The position numbers and the translations under genes were made by a program. Under the pieces are notes generated by a model. That model made no database searches and had not been told where the DNA came from. It saw only the letters and a program-made list of their open reading frames with translations. Shown here piece after piece: positions 1-11,480 of a stretch of DNA of 64,000 bases (positions are counted from its first letter, which is position 1; each line of letters starts with the position of its first letter). The DNA is from Sclerurus mexicanus (lineage: Eukaryota > Chordata > Aves > Passeriformes > Furnariidae): positions 75,144 to 139,143 of the forward strand of contig VWZF01007168.1 of assembly GCA_013396755.1 (NCBI GenBank). Reading direction: 5' to 3'.

Positions 1-991
1 TAATGATCTGGTGTTGTTTGTTTCTTGGTAGGAGGATGCAGCCCCTCCAACACAGTAATCATTTGATTATATTGAGTAGCACCTTTCAGATTTCAAACCT
101 TTCACTGCCTTTTCTGCAACTCCCTGCCAACTGCTCTTCATCATTGGTAAACAAATCTATCAATGTAAAAGCCAAAAAAAAAATAAATCCCAAAGTCTTA
201 ATTTTTGCTGTGCCTGTTTCTGTCAGACCCCTCTTCAGTGAGAAAAGTATTTTGCTTTACAAAGAGTCTCGGAGTCAAGAAACCATTGGGTGTAAGCAGA
301 TATATTAAAAGTGCCTCTCTGACAGTTTAGGTGCCTCGTAAACCAAGTCTGACCAAACCATGTTTTGAACTGCCCAGGACATTGCATTCTGTAAAAAGTG
401 ATTGTGAGTGGAAACTTTGAGCAACTTGTAATAATAATAGTACTGCAGAGTACCATTATCTACCACATAATTTCGAAATCAATCCTTTATGTGCCTATTA
501 TTTTTATCACAGTTTCTTTGTTTTCTGTTTCAAGAACTTGCAAATTCTTAAATGATAGTATGAACTAAATGCAAACATTTTTTTAATAGGGAATTGTTTC
601 CAAGGACAACCATTAACATTTTTATCCATGCTAGGATTACTCCCTGGGTAAAACTGGAGTGCTACCAAACCCAGCACATCTGTGTGAAAAATGGACACTC
701 CTTTGCAGAAGTTTAGCACAGATGCTGACCACCACCTCCTACTGTCAGTAAATACAGCTCCAAGTCTGTGTTTCATACAGAGATTCACACACACACATGG
801 TCGTGATAATGCTCAGCTGGGATCATGAGAGGCTGTGAGAAGGGAAATATTGGAGGAGTATCTGAAAATGAGCCCAGTGGAGAGCGCGCCCACACTGGGA
901 GTGGAGGAGGAAAGCATCTGAGCTGGCCATATCACAAACACAGCAGTGGGCACAGACCCGTCACAGAAACATCTCCTTGCAGCTCTGCATG
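1..991. other. no recognisable gene or repeat
   Basis: I see no coding, RNA or mobile-element signature here. There is a short CA run near 786-797, and the open frames are short and unremarkable. It is probably intergenic or intronic DNA. Confidence 0.6.
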
Positions 992-1018
992 CACACACAC
1001 ACACACACACACACACAC
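992..1018. repeat. (CA)n microsatellite
   Basis: About 13 uninterrupted CA units are visible directly, just after a GCATG. Open frames across this point on both strands code for Thr-His or Cys-Val runs and are artefacts of the repeat. Length polymorphism between individuals would be expected. Confidence 0.95.
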
Positions 1019-1254
1019 GTGTAAAACAGAACCATGTAGGCAATTTTCATGAATAAATGAACAGTTGTAATATTTACAGATAGAAACTTTTCCAGCTGCA
1101 GATGATACACACAGAGGTATATCATGCTCACCCTGACCTTGGTCATTGTCATAATGTTCATCCTTGGTCATTACTCTGTGTCTTTCCAGCACATATTAGA
1201 AATATACATATTTAAACAGAATCAGTCAATTCTGTTGCTCGCTATTTAAATGTA

Positions 1255-1300
1255 CATATATATATATATATTTGTTTAAATATATTTAAATATATACTCA
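1255..1300. repeat. (TA)n and AT-rich low-complexity tract
   Basis: About eight TA units are followed by TTTAAATATATTTAAATATA-like sequence. This is simple AT-rich DNA with no sign of a promoter or gene context. Confidence 0.8.
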
Positions 1301-4300
1301 GTGGCATATTTTCCCCATGAGATTTGTGACAATAATCCAGAAATCTAAAAATGTAGGTGATAGAAAATACTGAGGGTTTCTACTGTACTGTAGCATTTTA
1401 AGAAAATTATTTGGTGTCATGATCCATGAGAAAGACAATTTCAAAAAATAGATCATGGCTATACTTTAATGGCAGGTGTGATTGACAGACCCATGGTCTT
1501 TGCATACATGGCCACTAATATGTTGTGCAGGCTGTGTAAGAGAAAGGATTTCTTCCCCATACATGAAATATAGATGTCAAAGGACCAGAGCGTGAAAATC
1601 CTGCTCACATCCATGAACAATTTTTCACCAAAGAAGACCATTTGTGTGGTCCAAATGTGGGTGGACTAAATGATTACATGGTAATAGGATTACTAAAGTG
1701 AACAATTATTCCATGATTACAGTAAGGAGCTCACTACTGGCCTGGAGGGATTGATTGGCACACTCCTCTTTTGGCTAAACAAAAGCCGGCATCTTCTTCT
1801 GGGGAAAAACTCGAATACAGTCATTTACTTAATTTGTTCCATGACACAGTCATGTCATTGGAGATTAATATGTCTGTCTTCATTAAAAACAGCATTTGCT
1901 TAGATTAACAAGTTTTTCACTGCTAAAGAGATCTCTCTGTTGAGTGCCTTACTAAAGATTCAAAATAGAGTGGTAGTGGGTTTCTACAAATAGAATCCAA
2001 ATGTGATAAAAAGTTCTATTAACAATATTTGATAGTTGACGTAAAGCTGAGGGCTTGGCTGCATGGTTCACTCATGCTTTTGCAGAAGTAGGATCTGTTA
2101 ATCATGCAAAATTATAGTTTGGAGCTGTTTAAATGGATTATTATATATATTGCTACTTCACGTGTCTTCTGCAGTTATAACTTGATATAATTTTCTACTC
2201 TTCCTGGAATGAACTGTTGGAGTAAGCTCATGGGTACTGCTCTGCAGCTACTGGTTTTCATCTCTGCAGGAGACAAATTTGAGTCTAGGACAAAAATAGT
2301 ATAAATGAACACATGGCCAAATTCCAAGGCTGTTTTGCAGCCTTCTATAGTACTTTCTTCTCAGACATAAATACAGACAAGTTCATGTGCCATCTTGTTC
2401 TGTATGAGTAAATTAAAATGCCCTCCTTTTTCCAATAGTCCACGTAAAGTGCTAGTTGACGGAATGTGTCATCACAACATGAAGTGTAGGCCTGAGGGAG
2501 GAGAGAATAAATTAGTTCTTGAAGGCTCTGATAGAATCAGAACAAGGAAGAAATGAGGTTCAGACCCCCCAGGCAGCATCACATCCTACTAAGGTACTTG
2601 AAGAGTGACACCCAGGCCAGAGGAAGGAGTACCTGTGAAGTTGTTACTGCCTCAGGGGGCAGTGGGCCCTAGGATGGCGGAGGTCACATCTTGCTGGACA
2701 TACACTCAGCTACCCTGTGGTCTTTTGCCAGTGGAGCATACTGTCTCCCTAAGCATATGAATGAAGCTATAGGAAGCATGAGACTGTGAGAGTTAGAGGG
2801 ACTGTGAGTGATCAAGCTGAGCGAAAGCTATGCCCCAGTTCTGATTCATATATTGAACACATAATGAAAATTGAAACAAAAAGTGTCCTGGAAATTGAGG
2901 GAATTTTGCACATGGATGGGAGTAAAACCAACAATAACATTAAACTCTGATTTAGTTCTGAATTGAATCAAGTAATAGAAATGAAGAAATCTGTGCCTTG
3001 ATGCAGAGTAGACTTCTAATCAAGTTCTGAGGCCCACAGTTGAGATTCTTCTCCCCTGATAACATAACGCGTACTAATCTGAGTTCAGGAACAGAAACCA
3101 AGAATGCTCAAATTCTAGTGTTATTTTTACCACAAGATATTGAGTGTGAGAAAGGGTAATCAAAGGTATTGATTAGTAAAAATACAAAAGTGCCTTCCAA
3201 CTGGGTAGTGTCTTGTAGTTGCTAGGCATAGTGTTCATGTTTTTGAAAGCAGGCAATTAAATTCATGCACCTTGAGACTCTAAAGCAAAAGTAGTTTGAT
3301 ACTTCCAGAAGTTCAAAGAATTCTTAGCTTCTGTTATGTTCAGCAGGAGATTTGGTTGTTGAACACAACTGGATATCAGTCAAGCATATAAAGACATGGC
3401 TTCTTAATATTAACTATGGAAATATTTATATCTAACTAAAATCTGAGCAAATAATAAATATGATCATTTAGTTTATACTGGATTAAGACGGTATGTACTT
3501 TTTTTGCTCTTTTTATTTGAAAACTGTCCAATACATTCATGATGAATTAAAGGGAAAGATGATTCTTAACCAATCATCTGAAGACAAGCCTAAGGATTGC
3601 TACATCTTTGCTCCTCCTCACATAAGAACAGGAACTTTAGGTTGATTACACAGATCACTGTCACATCCCTATTGTATATTTTACCCTAGGCACAAACTAA
3701 ATTAATATTTTATTAGGCACTCATTGAATTGAAGAAAAGTAATAGTGGAGGCAAAGTGATGAAACATTCATTTACATTCCTACGAGATTCTTGCAAGTAA
3801 ATAAAGTTGCTTCAGAAAAAGAAAAAAAGGTGGCAGTGAAGATCTGCATTCCTGGAGTTATTCACAGGATATTCGATCTACGAAAGCACATGCTATTGTT
3901 TGTTGGATTTAATAGATATGTAGCTTTTAGCCAGCAACTAGGGGCTCTTTCATAGAACAGAAAAGCATACCTTTTATCTGGTCATAAGAAGATTGATTAG
4001 TCCAAAGGTGTTAAAATCATTACCTCTAAATGCAGGTAAAAAAAAAAAAACAATTACCATACTGAAGGGCATGATTTAATTAAAAAAAAAATCAATTTTT
4101 GAAAAAAGTCTTTAAACAGCTGTTTTCCTAGAATGACTTTTTTTGGTCTAGATATTTGTTATCAAGTTTTCTGTAGCAGATGTCCACCCAGAAGTAGTTT
4201 TAGATTATTTTTTTTGGCAAATAAAACTAGATGGCCAGTTAGCTGGTTATAGACTTTTAGGGTTGGAGATCGGCTTTGGGGTTTTTTTAGTCTAAGAGTT

Positions 4301-4351
4301 AGATTCATTCTATCTAATTTTGCATTGTATTTCTTGTGCTAAAAATGGACA
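1301..4351. other. no recognisable feature
   Basis: About 3 kb of AT-rich sequence contains no open frame, RNA gene or repeat family that I recognise. The part from about 2480 to 2830 is somewhat richer in G and C than its surroundings and could be an old, decayed repeat, but nothing identifies it. Confidence 0.5.
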
Positions 4352-4460
4352 GAGCTTTGAACAACTTAATTTGGTGAAAGATAACCCTGCCCATGGCAGG
4401 GTGACTAAAACATGATTTTTGAAGACCCCTTGCAATTCAAACCATTCTGTGATTCTATGA
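4352..4460 (+). mobile_element. CR1 LINE, 3'-end fragment
   Basis: The last ~110 bp of a CR1 retrotransposon read on the plus strand. The sequence shows the family's hallmarks in order: a GCTTTGAACAAC block, CCTGCCCATGGCAGGG, a diverged 'ggaactagatgatc' section, CCTTGCAATTCAAACCATTC, and the terminal repeated octamer (ATTCTGTGATTCTATGA). CR1 copies insert by target-primed reverse transcription from this end and are usually cut short at the 5' side, so a copy made of only the 3' tail is normal. It carries no coding capacity. The level of divergence suggests an old insertion. Confidence 0.85.
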
Positions 4461-5317
4461 AGTCAGGTATGAAATATATATTTGGCTTTCATTTTGCCTA
4501 TCTTAATTTCTCACCGATCCCATGCACTCCAGTAACGTACATTTGCACAAACTTACCTCCAGCTGGTGTGAATTTGATGGGAAACCTATTTGTCAGAAAG
4601 AAATCCATGCTGTTACAGTCGTATGACCTTTGAAATGGCTATAGATTTATGACACAAATTTTATCCCAGTTGGTTTTTTTTAACAACAAAGCTTGAACAA
4701 CCATAATTGTTTTAAAACCAAATACCGAAAAAGAAGGTCAGAGTGCTCTGGCAAAAGTATAGGTGAATAATAGCAAGGAAATTTTCATTTGATGCCATGG
4801 ATAGAGTGTATTAAATCTAACTGTAAGAGCCCAAATGCAAAAGGTAACAAACATATTCCATTGTAGCTTTTGGTGTGAAGGTTATATAGAATTTATAGGC
4901 TTTTTAAAGCAGTTTGAAGTTTCCTGGTCAACTTGAAAAAGAAGTGTTTTTACCCTAGGGCATCAAGTATAGAACCATTATGCTTGTCTAGCTTGGGAAG
5001 TAAACATTAGAAGAAGGGGGAAACAATTTACTCTGTGGTTTTTGCCAATCAACACAGTTTGAAGTTTCAGTGACAGGCAAACTTAGCATTTGCATATTTT
5101 CAACCGAAATTTGGCTGCATGAAAGTTAACTGGTCAACCTACTTCTGCCCCTTGGCCTCTTCATTATTTGTATCAAAACAGCCAGTTGGGTTTAGCATCT
5201 AACATGATGAGACTCTAACATGACAAGTGAAGTCTGATGGTTGATGACTCAGTTTCTACTTATTTTACTCTGCATCCTGTGATGACAGTGGCATCAATTA
5301 TCTTTACATCCTTCTTG
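4461..5317. other. no recognisable feature between two CR1 copies
   Basis: About 850 bp of AT-rich sequence separates two same-strand CR1 pieces. I see no gene, RNA or repeat signature. It could include a decayed 5' section of the downstream CR1, but the similarity is lost before about 5318. Confidence 0.5.
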
Positions 5318-6280
5318 TGGAAGAAAGGTCAGGAAATATGGGAGGGATACAAAGATGCTGCTTACTATTTTAGGGAGAAAATTTTTGTGGCCAGAGCTCA
5401 GTTGGAGTTTAAGCTGGCCAGGGCTGTGAGGGACAACAAACAGTGCTTTTTAAAAACATATTAATGGCAAACATCAGTGCAGAAATTACAGCGGCCCATT
5501 ATAGGATGAGGCTGGTTGCCTCACAAACAAGGACAGAGACAAAGTGGAAATGTTTAATGTTTTCTTTCCTGTCTTCAACACCAATCACAGTGCCCTGAGC
5601 TGCCCATGAGAATGACAAGCTTCCAGTTTACCCTAAAGTTGTGCAGGATCTGTTGCCTCAGCTGGATCCCTACAAGTCTATGGGGCTTGATGGGATTCAT
5701 CCAAGAACACTTAAAGAGCTGGCAGATATCCTCATGAGGCCTATCTTCATGTTTTTTGAAAAGTCTTGGGAATCTGAAGAAATCCCAGTTGACTGGAAAC
5801 TGGCTAACACTGTTCCTATTTTCAAAAAGGACAAGAAGGAGGACCCCAGAACTGTAAGGCTGTCAGTCTCATTTCAATGCCTGGTAAGGGTATGCAAAAG
5901 ATTATTCTGGGAGGTATTGCAAAACCCTTGGAGGACAACAAAGTCATACAGGAGGGCCAACCATGTCCTGGGAGGGGCATCGCCAGCCAGTTGAGCAAGG
6001 GGATTGTCCAGCTCTGCTCAAGTTGTGTCAGTGGGGGTTTAGGTTGGATATTAGAAAAAGGTTCTTTAGACAGAGGGTTGTCAGGCACTGGAATGGTCTC
6101 CCCAGGGAAGTGATCATAACACCAAGGCTGACCAAGTTCAAGAATGATTTGGACAATGCTCTCAGGTACAGAGTTTGATTCTTGGGTCTGTCCTGTGCAG
6201 GGACAGAAGCTGGACTTTAGTTATCTTGGTGAGTACCTTCCAACTCAAGATATCCTATGATTCTGAGATTCTGTGATTCT
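5318..6280 (+). mobile_element. CR1 LINE, 5'-truncated and internally deleted ORF2 plus 3' end
   Basis: A dead non-LTR retrotransposon. In CR1, ORF2 encodes an endonuclease and reverse transcriptase that copy the element's RNA at the insertion site. Here the reading begins in the linker before the polymerase (residues WKKGQEIWEGYKDAA, then AQLEFKLARAV). It continues from about 5641 into the finger region of the reverse transcriptase (LDPYKSMGLDGIHPRTLKEL, FFEKSWE, PVDWKLANTVPIFKK). Near 5850 the frame shifts by one base, and the match resumes as AVSLISMPGK. After about 5955 the sequence jumps over the palm with its catalytic FADD box. It resumes in the C-terminal part (RLDIRKRFF, HWNGLPREV) and ends in the typical 3' tail with TCCTATGATTCTGAGATTCTGTGATTCT. 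The stretch is about 960 bp, far shorter than the intact region, so more than 1 kb is missing. No functional protein can be made. Confidence 0.9.
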
Positions 6281-6920
6281 TGGCCTTGGCATGGATTTCA
6301 CAGAGAAGCTTAGCTGATGAAGCACTGTGTTGACTCATTCAGTTTTACCTTTCGTTCATGGTCGCTGTGTGTTTTAGAGAAAGGCAGGAATCCTTTGATG
6401 CTGGTTTTTGCAATGAAATGGGTTCCCACCTACAAAGTTGTGGCAAGTGCTTCTGAACAAAGGCAGAGGTCATGGATGATTCATGCCCTGTGTGCACAAA
6501 TTCGAGCCTCAAACACATCAAATTTTCATGCTCAGTTTACAGATGACCTATTGGAAGGTAAGAAGGGGAAAGAATAAGTTAAACATCTTCCCATCTATTT
6601 GGATCCTTATTGGTCTCAGTTCTGAGTTAAGTTCTGCAAGACTGTCTCCCATCTCCTTTGTATGCCTGATTTGGCTTTCATTGAAGTCAGTGGAGAGACT
6701 TCCATTGAGTTTGATGGAATGTAGATGGAGCTTTTATGCTACCATAAATCAAAAGTGCAAAGCTTATTTATTGCAGTTGCGAGCACCATAGCAAAAGGCT
6801 GTGTCAGCAAACCTTCTAAAACCTAACATATTACATGGCTTATAAATTTGCCATAAAGCTTGACTGGAGACTAAAGCTAGTCAACAAAACACATGACCAT
6901 GGTAAATAGTTCAGTTTTAA
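6281..6920. other. no recognisable feature
   Basis: The open frames in this 640-bp stretch have no recognisable motifs. No repeat family is apparent. Confidence 0.5.
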
Positions 6921-7019
6921 TTTGTTTGGGTTTTTTGTTTGTTTGGTTTGGGTTTTTTTCTGTTTTTGGGGGGTTTTTTGTGGTTTTTTTTTTTTTTTGG
7001 TTTGGTTTGGTGTTTTTTT
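6921..7019. repeat. T/G-only low-complexity tract
   Basis: About 100 bp are made almost only of T and G on the plus strand, with TTTGGG and TTTGTTTGG motifs and an unbroken T run of about 16 near 6983-6998. The frames through it give Phe/Gly/Trp runs, or Lys/Pro/Gln on the other strand, and are not genes. Confidence 0.9.
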
Positions 7020-10015
7020 CAAAATACAAACTAATTAGGTGTGACTATTTGTTAAGTTTAAAGCTGCAACAAAATAAACCATGGGTTTTGGTGAGATCTT
7101 TTATTTTTCCATTTTCTCCTTTGTTTGAATTTGAACTAAAGGTTTTCTCAGATTTTAACCCTAGAGGCCTGTAGCACCATTTTGCCTTCAAATGTCTTAG
7201 GAGAATTGAGATGACTGTTTGCAAGAAAATTTTCCTGCATGAAGAATCCATTTTTGTTCCTCATGAAAGAGTTTTTGAGGCTAGTTGACATGAAGTTATG
7301 GAAATAATTTTCCTGTCTTCTTGACTCTGCTCACATATTTGTGTACATTAATATATTTACTGCACTGTCTTAGATTTGTTTACCTTGTTGTTCACAAATA
7401 TGTGATCATAAGCTACCACACTATGCCAAAGATGTTTCAGCTGTGGATGGGACTGTATAGTTATGCCCTGATTGGACATTCTAGAACACTAATAGTATTC
7501 TACCAGTGTATTCCCATTCATTTTTGAGGAGAATACACTTCCTTCCTTTGCTCCTAACATTTGTCTATATGTCAGTCTTTAAAAACATATGGATAGAGTA
7601 TATTCACTTTTCCTTTAGATGTCTTCTGTGAAAACTATTGTCAGTTTTGGTTTGCTTCTTGCACAGATACTTATGCCTCTCATAGTGATTTACTAGACAA
7701 CACGCATGAAGGAAAATCAAGTCATTTGCCCAGGCTTATATAAAATTACCCTGGGTTTATGTCTTGGTTTATATACTGTTTTATGTATTTAGCACTTCTC
7801 AACCAACTGAGATGCCTTTCATGAAGATACCGCGTGGTTAGAATGTACAAAATGAACAGTCCTTCTGAGATGCTGCTCATGAGGGAAGCACAATGACACT
7901 TCAGAGTTCCCCATGACATTTCTTTCCGTAGAGCCTCCTTTTGACTGCGGTATATTCTCCCCTCCTCAGCAAACCAGGCACAGAAGTAAAAGAGCAGAAG
8001 CAAAAAAACAACTGCTTTTTCTACTGCACTCCGTCCCCACACCATTTTTTCATGAGGCACTCCACAGGGGAAGCAATCTTTCCTCTCCTGAAGGCAAGTA
8101 CTGTTCTCAATATAGTCTTTTATGCTGACCATGTAATAGGAGGAAGAAGGGACTATTTAGTCTCTTCTTTGCATGTTCAGGATGCTGGCTCTCAACCTAT
8201 TTCTGCATAAAGCCATTTTCACTTAAATTGAAATGTAGTTGATCATCTATCTAAACACAAGCCAGACTTGCTGAACACTGTAAGAGGTCAGTTTTTTCCT
8301 GGCAGCTAAACCCAAAACAATAGTAAAAGCTCAGCTCGCACTGAAACTCTCTTCTGATCACTATAAATACTACGGGAAAGAACACTAGCCCCAGTGAAAC
8401 CAAATGTTAAAAACTGCAGGCTGCAGCATAACAGTTAAGATCTGCTTTCAGTTTTCACTATTCAGCCACCCAAAAACCCAGTGACACCACACGGATATAA
8501 CAAGATTTCACCATTGCCATACAGACAGTGTATTTCAGAGGATATCAGACTTTTACTCCAAGTGTCATTAAGAACACTCTTCATAGCAATGCATTGTTAT
8601 TCTCTAACTTGTCTCTTTCCACAGGTCTTTGTCCCCTTCCTTTTCCACCTGCCCCTGCTCATGTCCCCTGCCTCAGTTTTCAAGGGCCTCAAATGAAACC
8701 CAGTTCATTTCTCTTACTTCTTTTTCCCCTCTGAAGGTGGTTGTTTCCTTCTGACATTTAAAATCACATGATGAACGCTGTCATTATTACCAAGAATAAC
8801 TGAGTAAGGAGTTCTCCACTAGCTATCCAGGTTTGTGTGTCCTGGGCCTTTTTGTGCTATTTGATTAAAATTTATCATTATGAATATGAATGCCATTGTT
8901 CTTTTCTAAAAAGATTATTGTTCTGTCTGTTTTTCATCTGTATTGACCTTGTCCTTTCTATGTGACAGGGACTTCATTCATATGTAATCACACTGAGATA
9001 TAAAAGTGGCCCATGAAATTAGGTCCTGGAAAAAAATTAAAAAGGAAAAAGGAGTGTGAGCTACATGTTCAGGGGAAAAAAAAAAAGGCAGTTTAGTTTA
9101 AGGGTTTTCTTGGCATTTTTCTTGTTTGTTTGTTTTTAAGTACTGCAGCATAATGAACAGGCTGACAAATTTATCACTCGCTCCTGGAAAAAAACCCAAA
9201 AATGGCACAACAATAAAGAACCAAAACCCTAAGGAAAACCCTGATTTGAAAGTTGTCATTTGTAGCAATGGTTCTGACTTCCTCACTCATCCAAGTTTGG
9301 GTTTGTTCTGCCGAAAATAGGGACTTATAAGAGGAATGAACGTTTGTGCTAATTCAGTCTTCATCTCATCCCACCTGTTAGAACAGAGATTTTTTTTTCT
9401 ATACCTATGTTATTTTGCAATTTCTCCAATAGACAGTTTTTCTTTTCTCCCCTGTATCTCTGACTAGTTTCAAACAATGCAAATAGGTAACAAAATAAAA
9501 GTGATATAACAAGGGCAGAATTCTGCTTGCTAAAACTTTTTAATAGCTTAATGACCAGAATAATTGAGAGAGCTAGTGCTGGGGCTCTGATTTCTACATA
9601 CATTCACAGATTCATAGTGAAAGAGTTTCTCAGCTGCTCTCATTATCACTGAAAGTGCGTACACATGTCCTCCTACTAATTCATAACCTAAATTTGCCAG
9701 CTAGTCAAAGCATGAACCAAGTTTACTACAATTTTAGCAAGCCTGAAAATGGGGCAAGATTTTCTCAACGTTATTTTTTTTTTTTAATAGATTTGCTTCA
9801 CTGGATGTAGAATGTTTTAAGTAGTAATGCAATATCAACTCTTCTTTCAAAACAGACAAAAGAAGAGCTTTTATTGGTGGAGATGGTAATTAACATATAA
9901 TCCACATAAAAGTTTTCCAAATTTACTTTATGTTTGCACAGGCTTATATGTCTAGCTTAGTAGCTATGCCTGGAAGAAAACCAAATATGGGACTTTTCTA
10001 CAAGCCTTCTATTGC
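7020..10015. other. no recognisable feature
   Basis: About 3 kb of AT-rich DNA carries several overlapping short open frames (for example around 7746-8132) without motifs or plausible splice context. A(n) runs occur near 9075 and T(n) runs near 9775. I see no gene or recognisable repeat. Confidence 0.5.
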
Positions 10016-10047
10016 TTATTTCAGAAGGGAGCCTACAAGAAAGATGG
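10016..10047 (+). mobile_element. CR1 scrap next to an N
   Basis: A ~32-bp piece (AGAAGGGAGCCTACAAGAAAGATGG) resembles a stretch of CR1 just upstream of the segment seen at 10796-10843. It stops exactly at the unknown base at 10048. It is too short to be sure of the family, but the order relative to the second piece fits one CR1 copy broken by an assembly problem. Confidence 0.45.
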
Positions 10048-10048
10048 N

Positions 10049-10085
10049 GAAGGAAGGAAGGAAGGAAGGAAGGAAGGAAGGAAGG
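10049..10085. repeat. (GGAA)n microsatellite
   Basis: About nine GAAG/GGAA units follow directly after an unknown base (N at 10048). Such repeats often break short-read assembly, which fits the N and the duplication that follows. Confidence 0.95.
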
Positions 10086-10194
10086 TATGAAAGCCTAGAG
10101 GAATGTTTAGTTTGTTAGGTGTTTTTTATTTAACAAGCCACCCAGCACTACTTTATACAAGAAACAATAGCTTGTTCCACAATACCATGTTCCA

Positions 10195-10794
10195 CTTTAA
10201 AATGCACTGTGTCCAGTTCTGAGCTCTTCACTGCAAGAAAGGCATTTAGGTGCTGCAGCATTTTCTGGAGAAGGACAATGGAGCTGGTGAAGAATCTGGA
10301 GGACAAGTCTTAGGAGAAGCAGCTGAGGGAGCTGTGGTAGTTTAGTCTGGAGAAAAAGAGAGTCAGGGGGAGACCTTATCACTCTACAACTACCTGAAAT
10401 GTGTAGCCATGTGGGGGTTGGCCTTTTCTCCCAGTCAGCTAGTGACGAGGCTAGAGGACATAGCCTCAAGGTGCACCAGTGGAGGTCCAGGTTGGACATC
10501 AGGAGGAATTTCTTCTTGGAAAGTGTTATTAAACGTTGAAATGGACTGCTCAGGGAAGTGGTGAAGTCACCATCCCAGGAGATGTTCAAGAAACAACTGG
10601 ACATGGCATTTAGTGCTATGGTCTAGTTGTCAGAGTAGTGATCAATCAAAGGTTGGACCGAATGATCTCAGAGGCCTTTTGCAACCTAAATAATTCTGTG
10701 ATTCATAGCAGAGCATTTAATTAACACACTGAAGATAGTGATCAGTTATGCAACACATTAGACCGTCCCAGAATCTCAAGAAAGTTCTATTATG
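10195..10794 (+). repeat. 600-bp direct repeat, copy 1
   Basis: This block matches 10881-11480 base for base except for two substitutions (T/G at 10524 versus 11210, and C/T at 10534 versus 11220), with no indels. It ends one base before the N at 10795. It holds a CR1 3' half plus about 90 bp of flanking non-CR1 DNA, so the copies do not come from two separate CR1 insertions. Either the locus was duplicated very recently or the assembly kept two haplotypes in tandem. Confidence 0.95.
10201..10706 (+). mobile_element. CR1 LINE 3' half (in repeat copy 1)
   Basis: A 5'-truncated CR1 read on the plus strand. It begins in the end of ORF2 (CACTGTGTCCAGTTCTGAG, then GAGCTGGTGAAGAATCTGGAG) and continues through the conserved blocks GGGGGAGACCTTATC, CTACAACTACCTGAAA, GGTCCAGGTTGGACATCAGG and CTCAGGGAAGTGGTGAAGTC. 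It ends in the 3' tail with AACCTAAATAATTCTGTGATTC. Stop codons interrupt the coding part. The 135-codon open frame on the opposite strand at 10197-10604 is only an antisense artefact of the element. Confidence 0.88.
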
Positions 10795-10795
10795 N

Positions 10796-10843
10796 ACTGT
10801 GATGGTGGTGAGGCAGTGGAACAGGTTGCCCAGAAAAGATGGA
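10796..10843 (+). mobile_element. CR1 scrap between two Ns
   Basis: About 48 bp (GTGATGGTGGTGAGGCAGTG, then GAACAGGTTGCCCAGA) match the part of CR1 that encodes the C-terminal end of ORF2. The piece is bounded by the N at 10795 and by a purine simple repeat. It looks like a misplaced or partly assembled bit of a CR1 that also includes 10016-10047. Confidence 0.55.
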
Positions 10844-10879
10844 AGGAAGGCAGGGAGGCAGGGAAGGGAAGGGAAGGGA
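10844..10879. repeat. (GGAAGG)/(GGGAA)n purine microsatellite
   Basis: Only G and A with a few C bases, in GGAAG, GCAGGGAG and GGGAA units. It runs straight into the N at 10880. Confidence 0.9.
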
Positions 10880-10880
10880 N

Positions 10881-11480
10881 CTTTAAAATGCACTGTGTCC
10901 AGTTCTGAGCTCTTCACTGCAAGAAAGGCATTTAGGTGCTGCAGCATTTTCTGGAGAAGGACAATGGAGCTGGTGAAGAATCTGGAGGACAAGTCTTAGG
11001 AGAAGCAGCTGAGGGAGCTGTGGTAGTTTAGTCTGGAGAAAAAGAGAGTCAGGGGGAGACCTTATCACTCTACAACTACCTGAAATGTGTAGCCATGTGG
11101 GGGTTGGCCTTTTCTCCCAGTCAGCTAGTGACGAGGCTAGAGGACATAGCCTCAAGGTGCACCAGTGGAGGTCCAGGTTGGACATCAGGAGGAATTTCTT
11201 CTTGGAAAGGGTTATTAAATGTTGAAATGGACTGCTCAGGGAAGTGGTGAAGTCACCATCCCAGGAGATGTTCAAGAAACAACTGGACATGGCATTTAGT
11301 GCTATGGTCTAGTTGTCAGAGTAGTGATCAATCAAAGGTTGGACCGAATGATCTCAGAGGCCTTTTGCAACCTAAATAATTCTGTGATTCATAGCAGAGC
11401 ATTTAATTAACACACTGAAGATAGTGATCAGTTATGCAACACATTAGACCGTCCCAGAATCTCAAGAAAGTTCTATTATG
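10881..11480 (+). repeat. 600-bp direct repeat, copy 2
   Basis: The second copy of the block at 10195-10794, offset by 686 bp, with two substitutions and no gaps. It starts one base after the N at 10880. Unlike copy 1, its right end runs on into ordinary sequence (TGGAGGTAAGG), so this copy is probably the one with true right-hand flanks. Confidence 0.95.
10887..11392 (+). mobile_element. CR1 LINE 3' half (in repeat copy 2)
   Basis: The same CR1 3' half as at 10201-10706. It contains the C-terminal ORF2 remains and the 3' tail ending in AATAATTCTGTGATTC. It is non-functional because of stop codons. The two copies share the same 5' truncation point, which shows that they are one insertion event present twice. 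Confidence 0.88.

Noticed and set aside
10197..10604. 135-codon minus-strand open frame, repeated at 10883-11290
   Set aside because: It lies antisense to a CR1 3' half. The recurrence comes from the 600-bp duplication, not from a gene pair.
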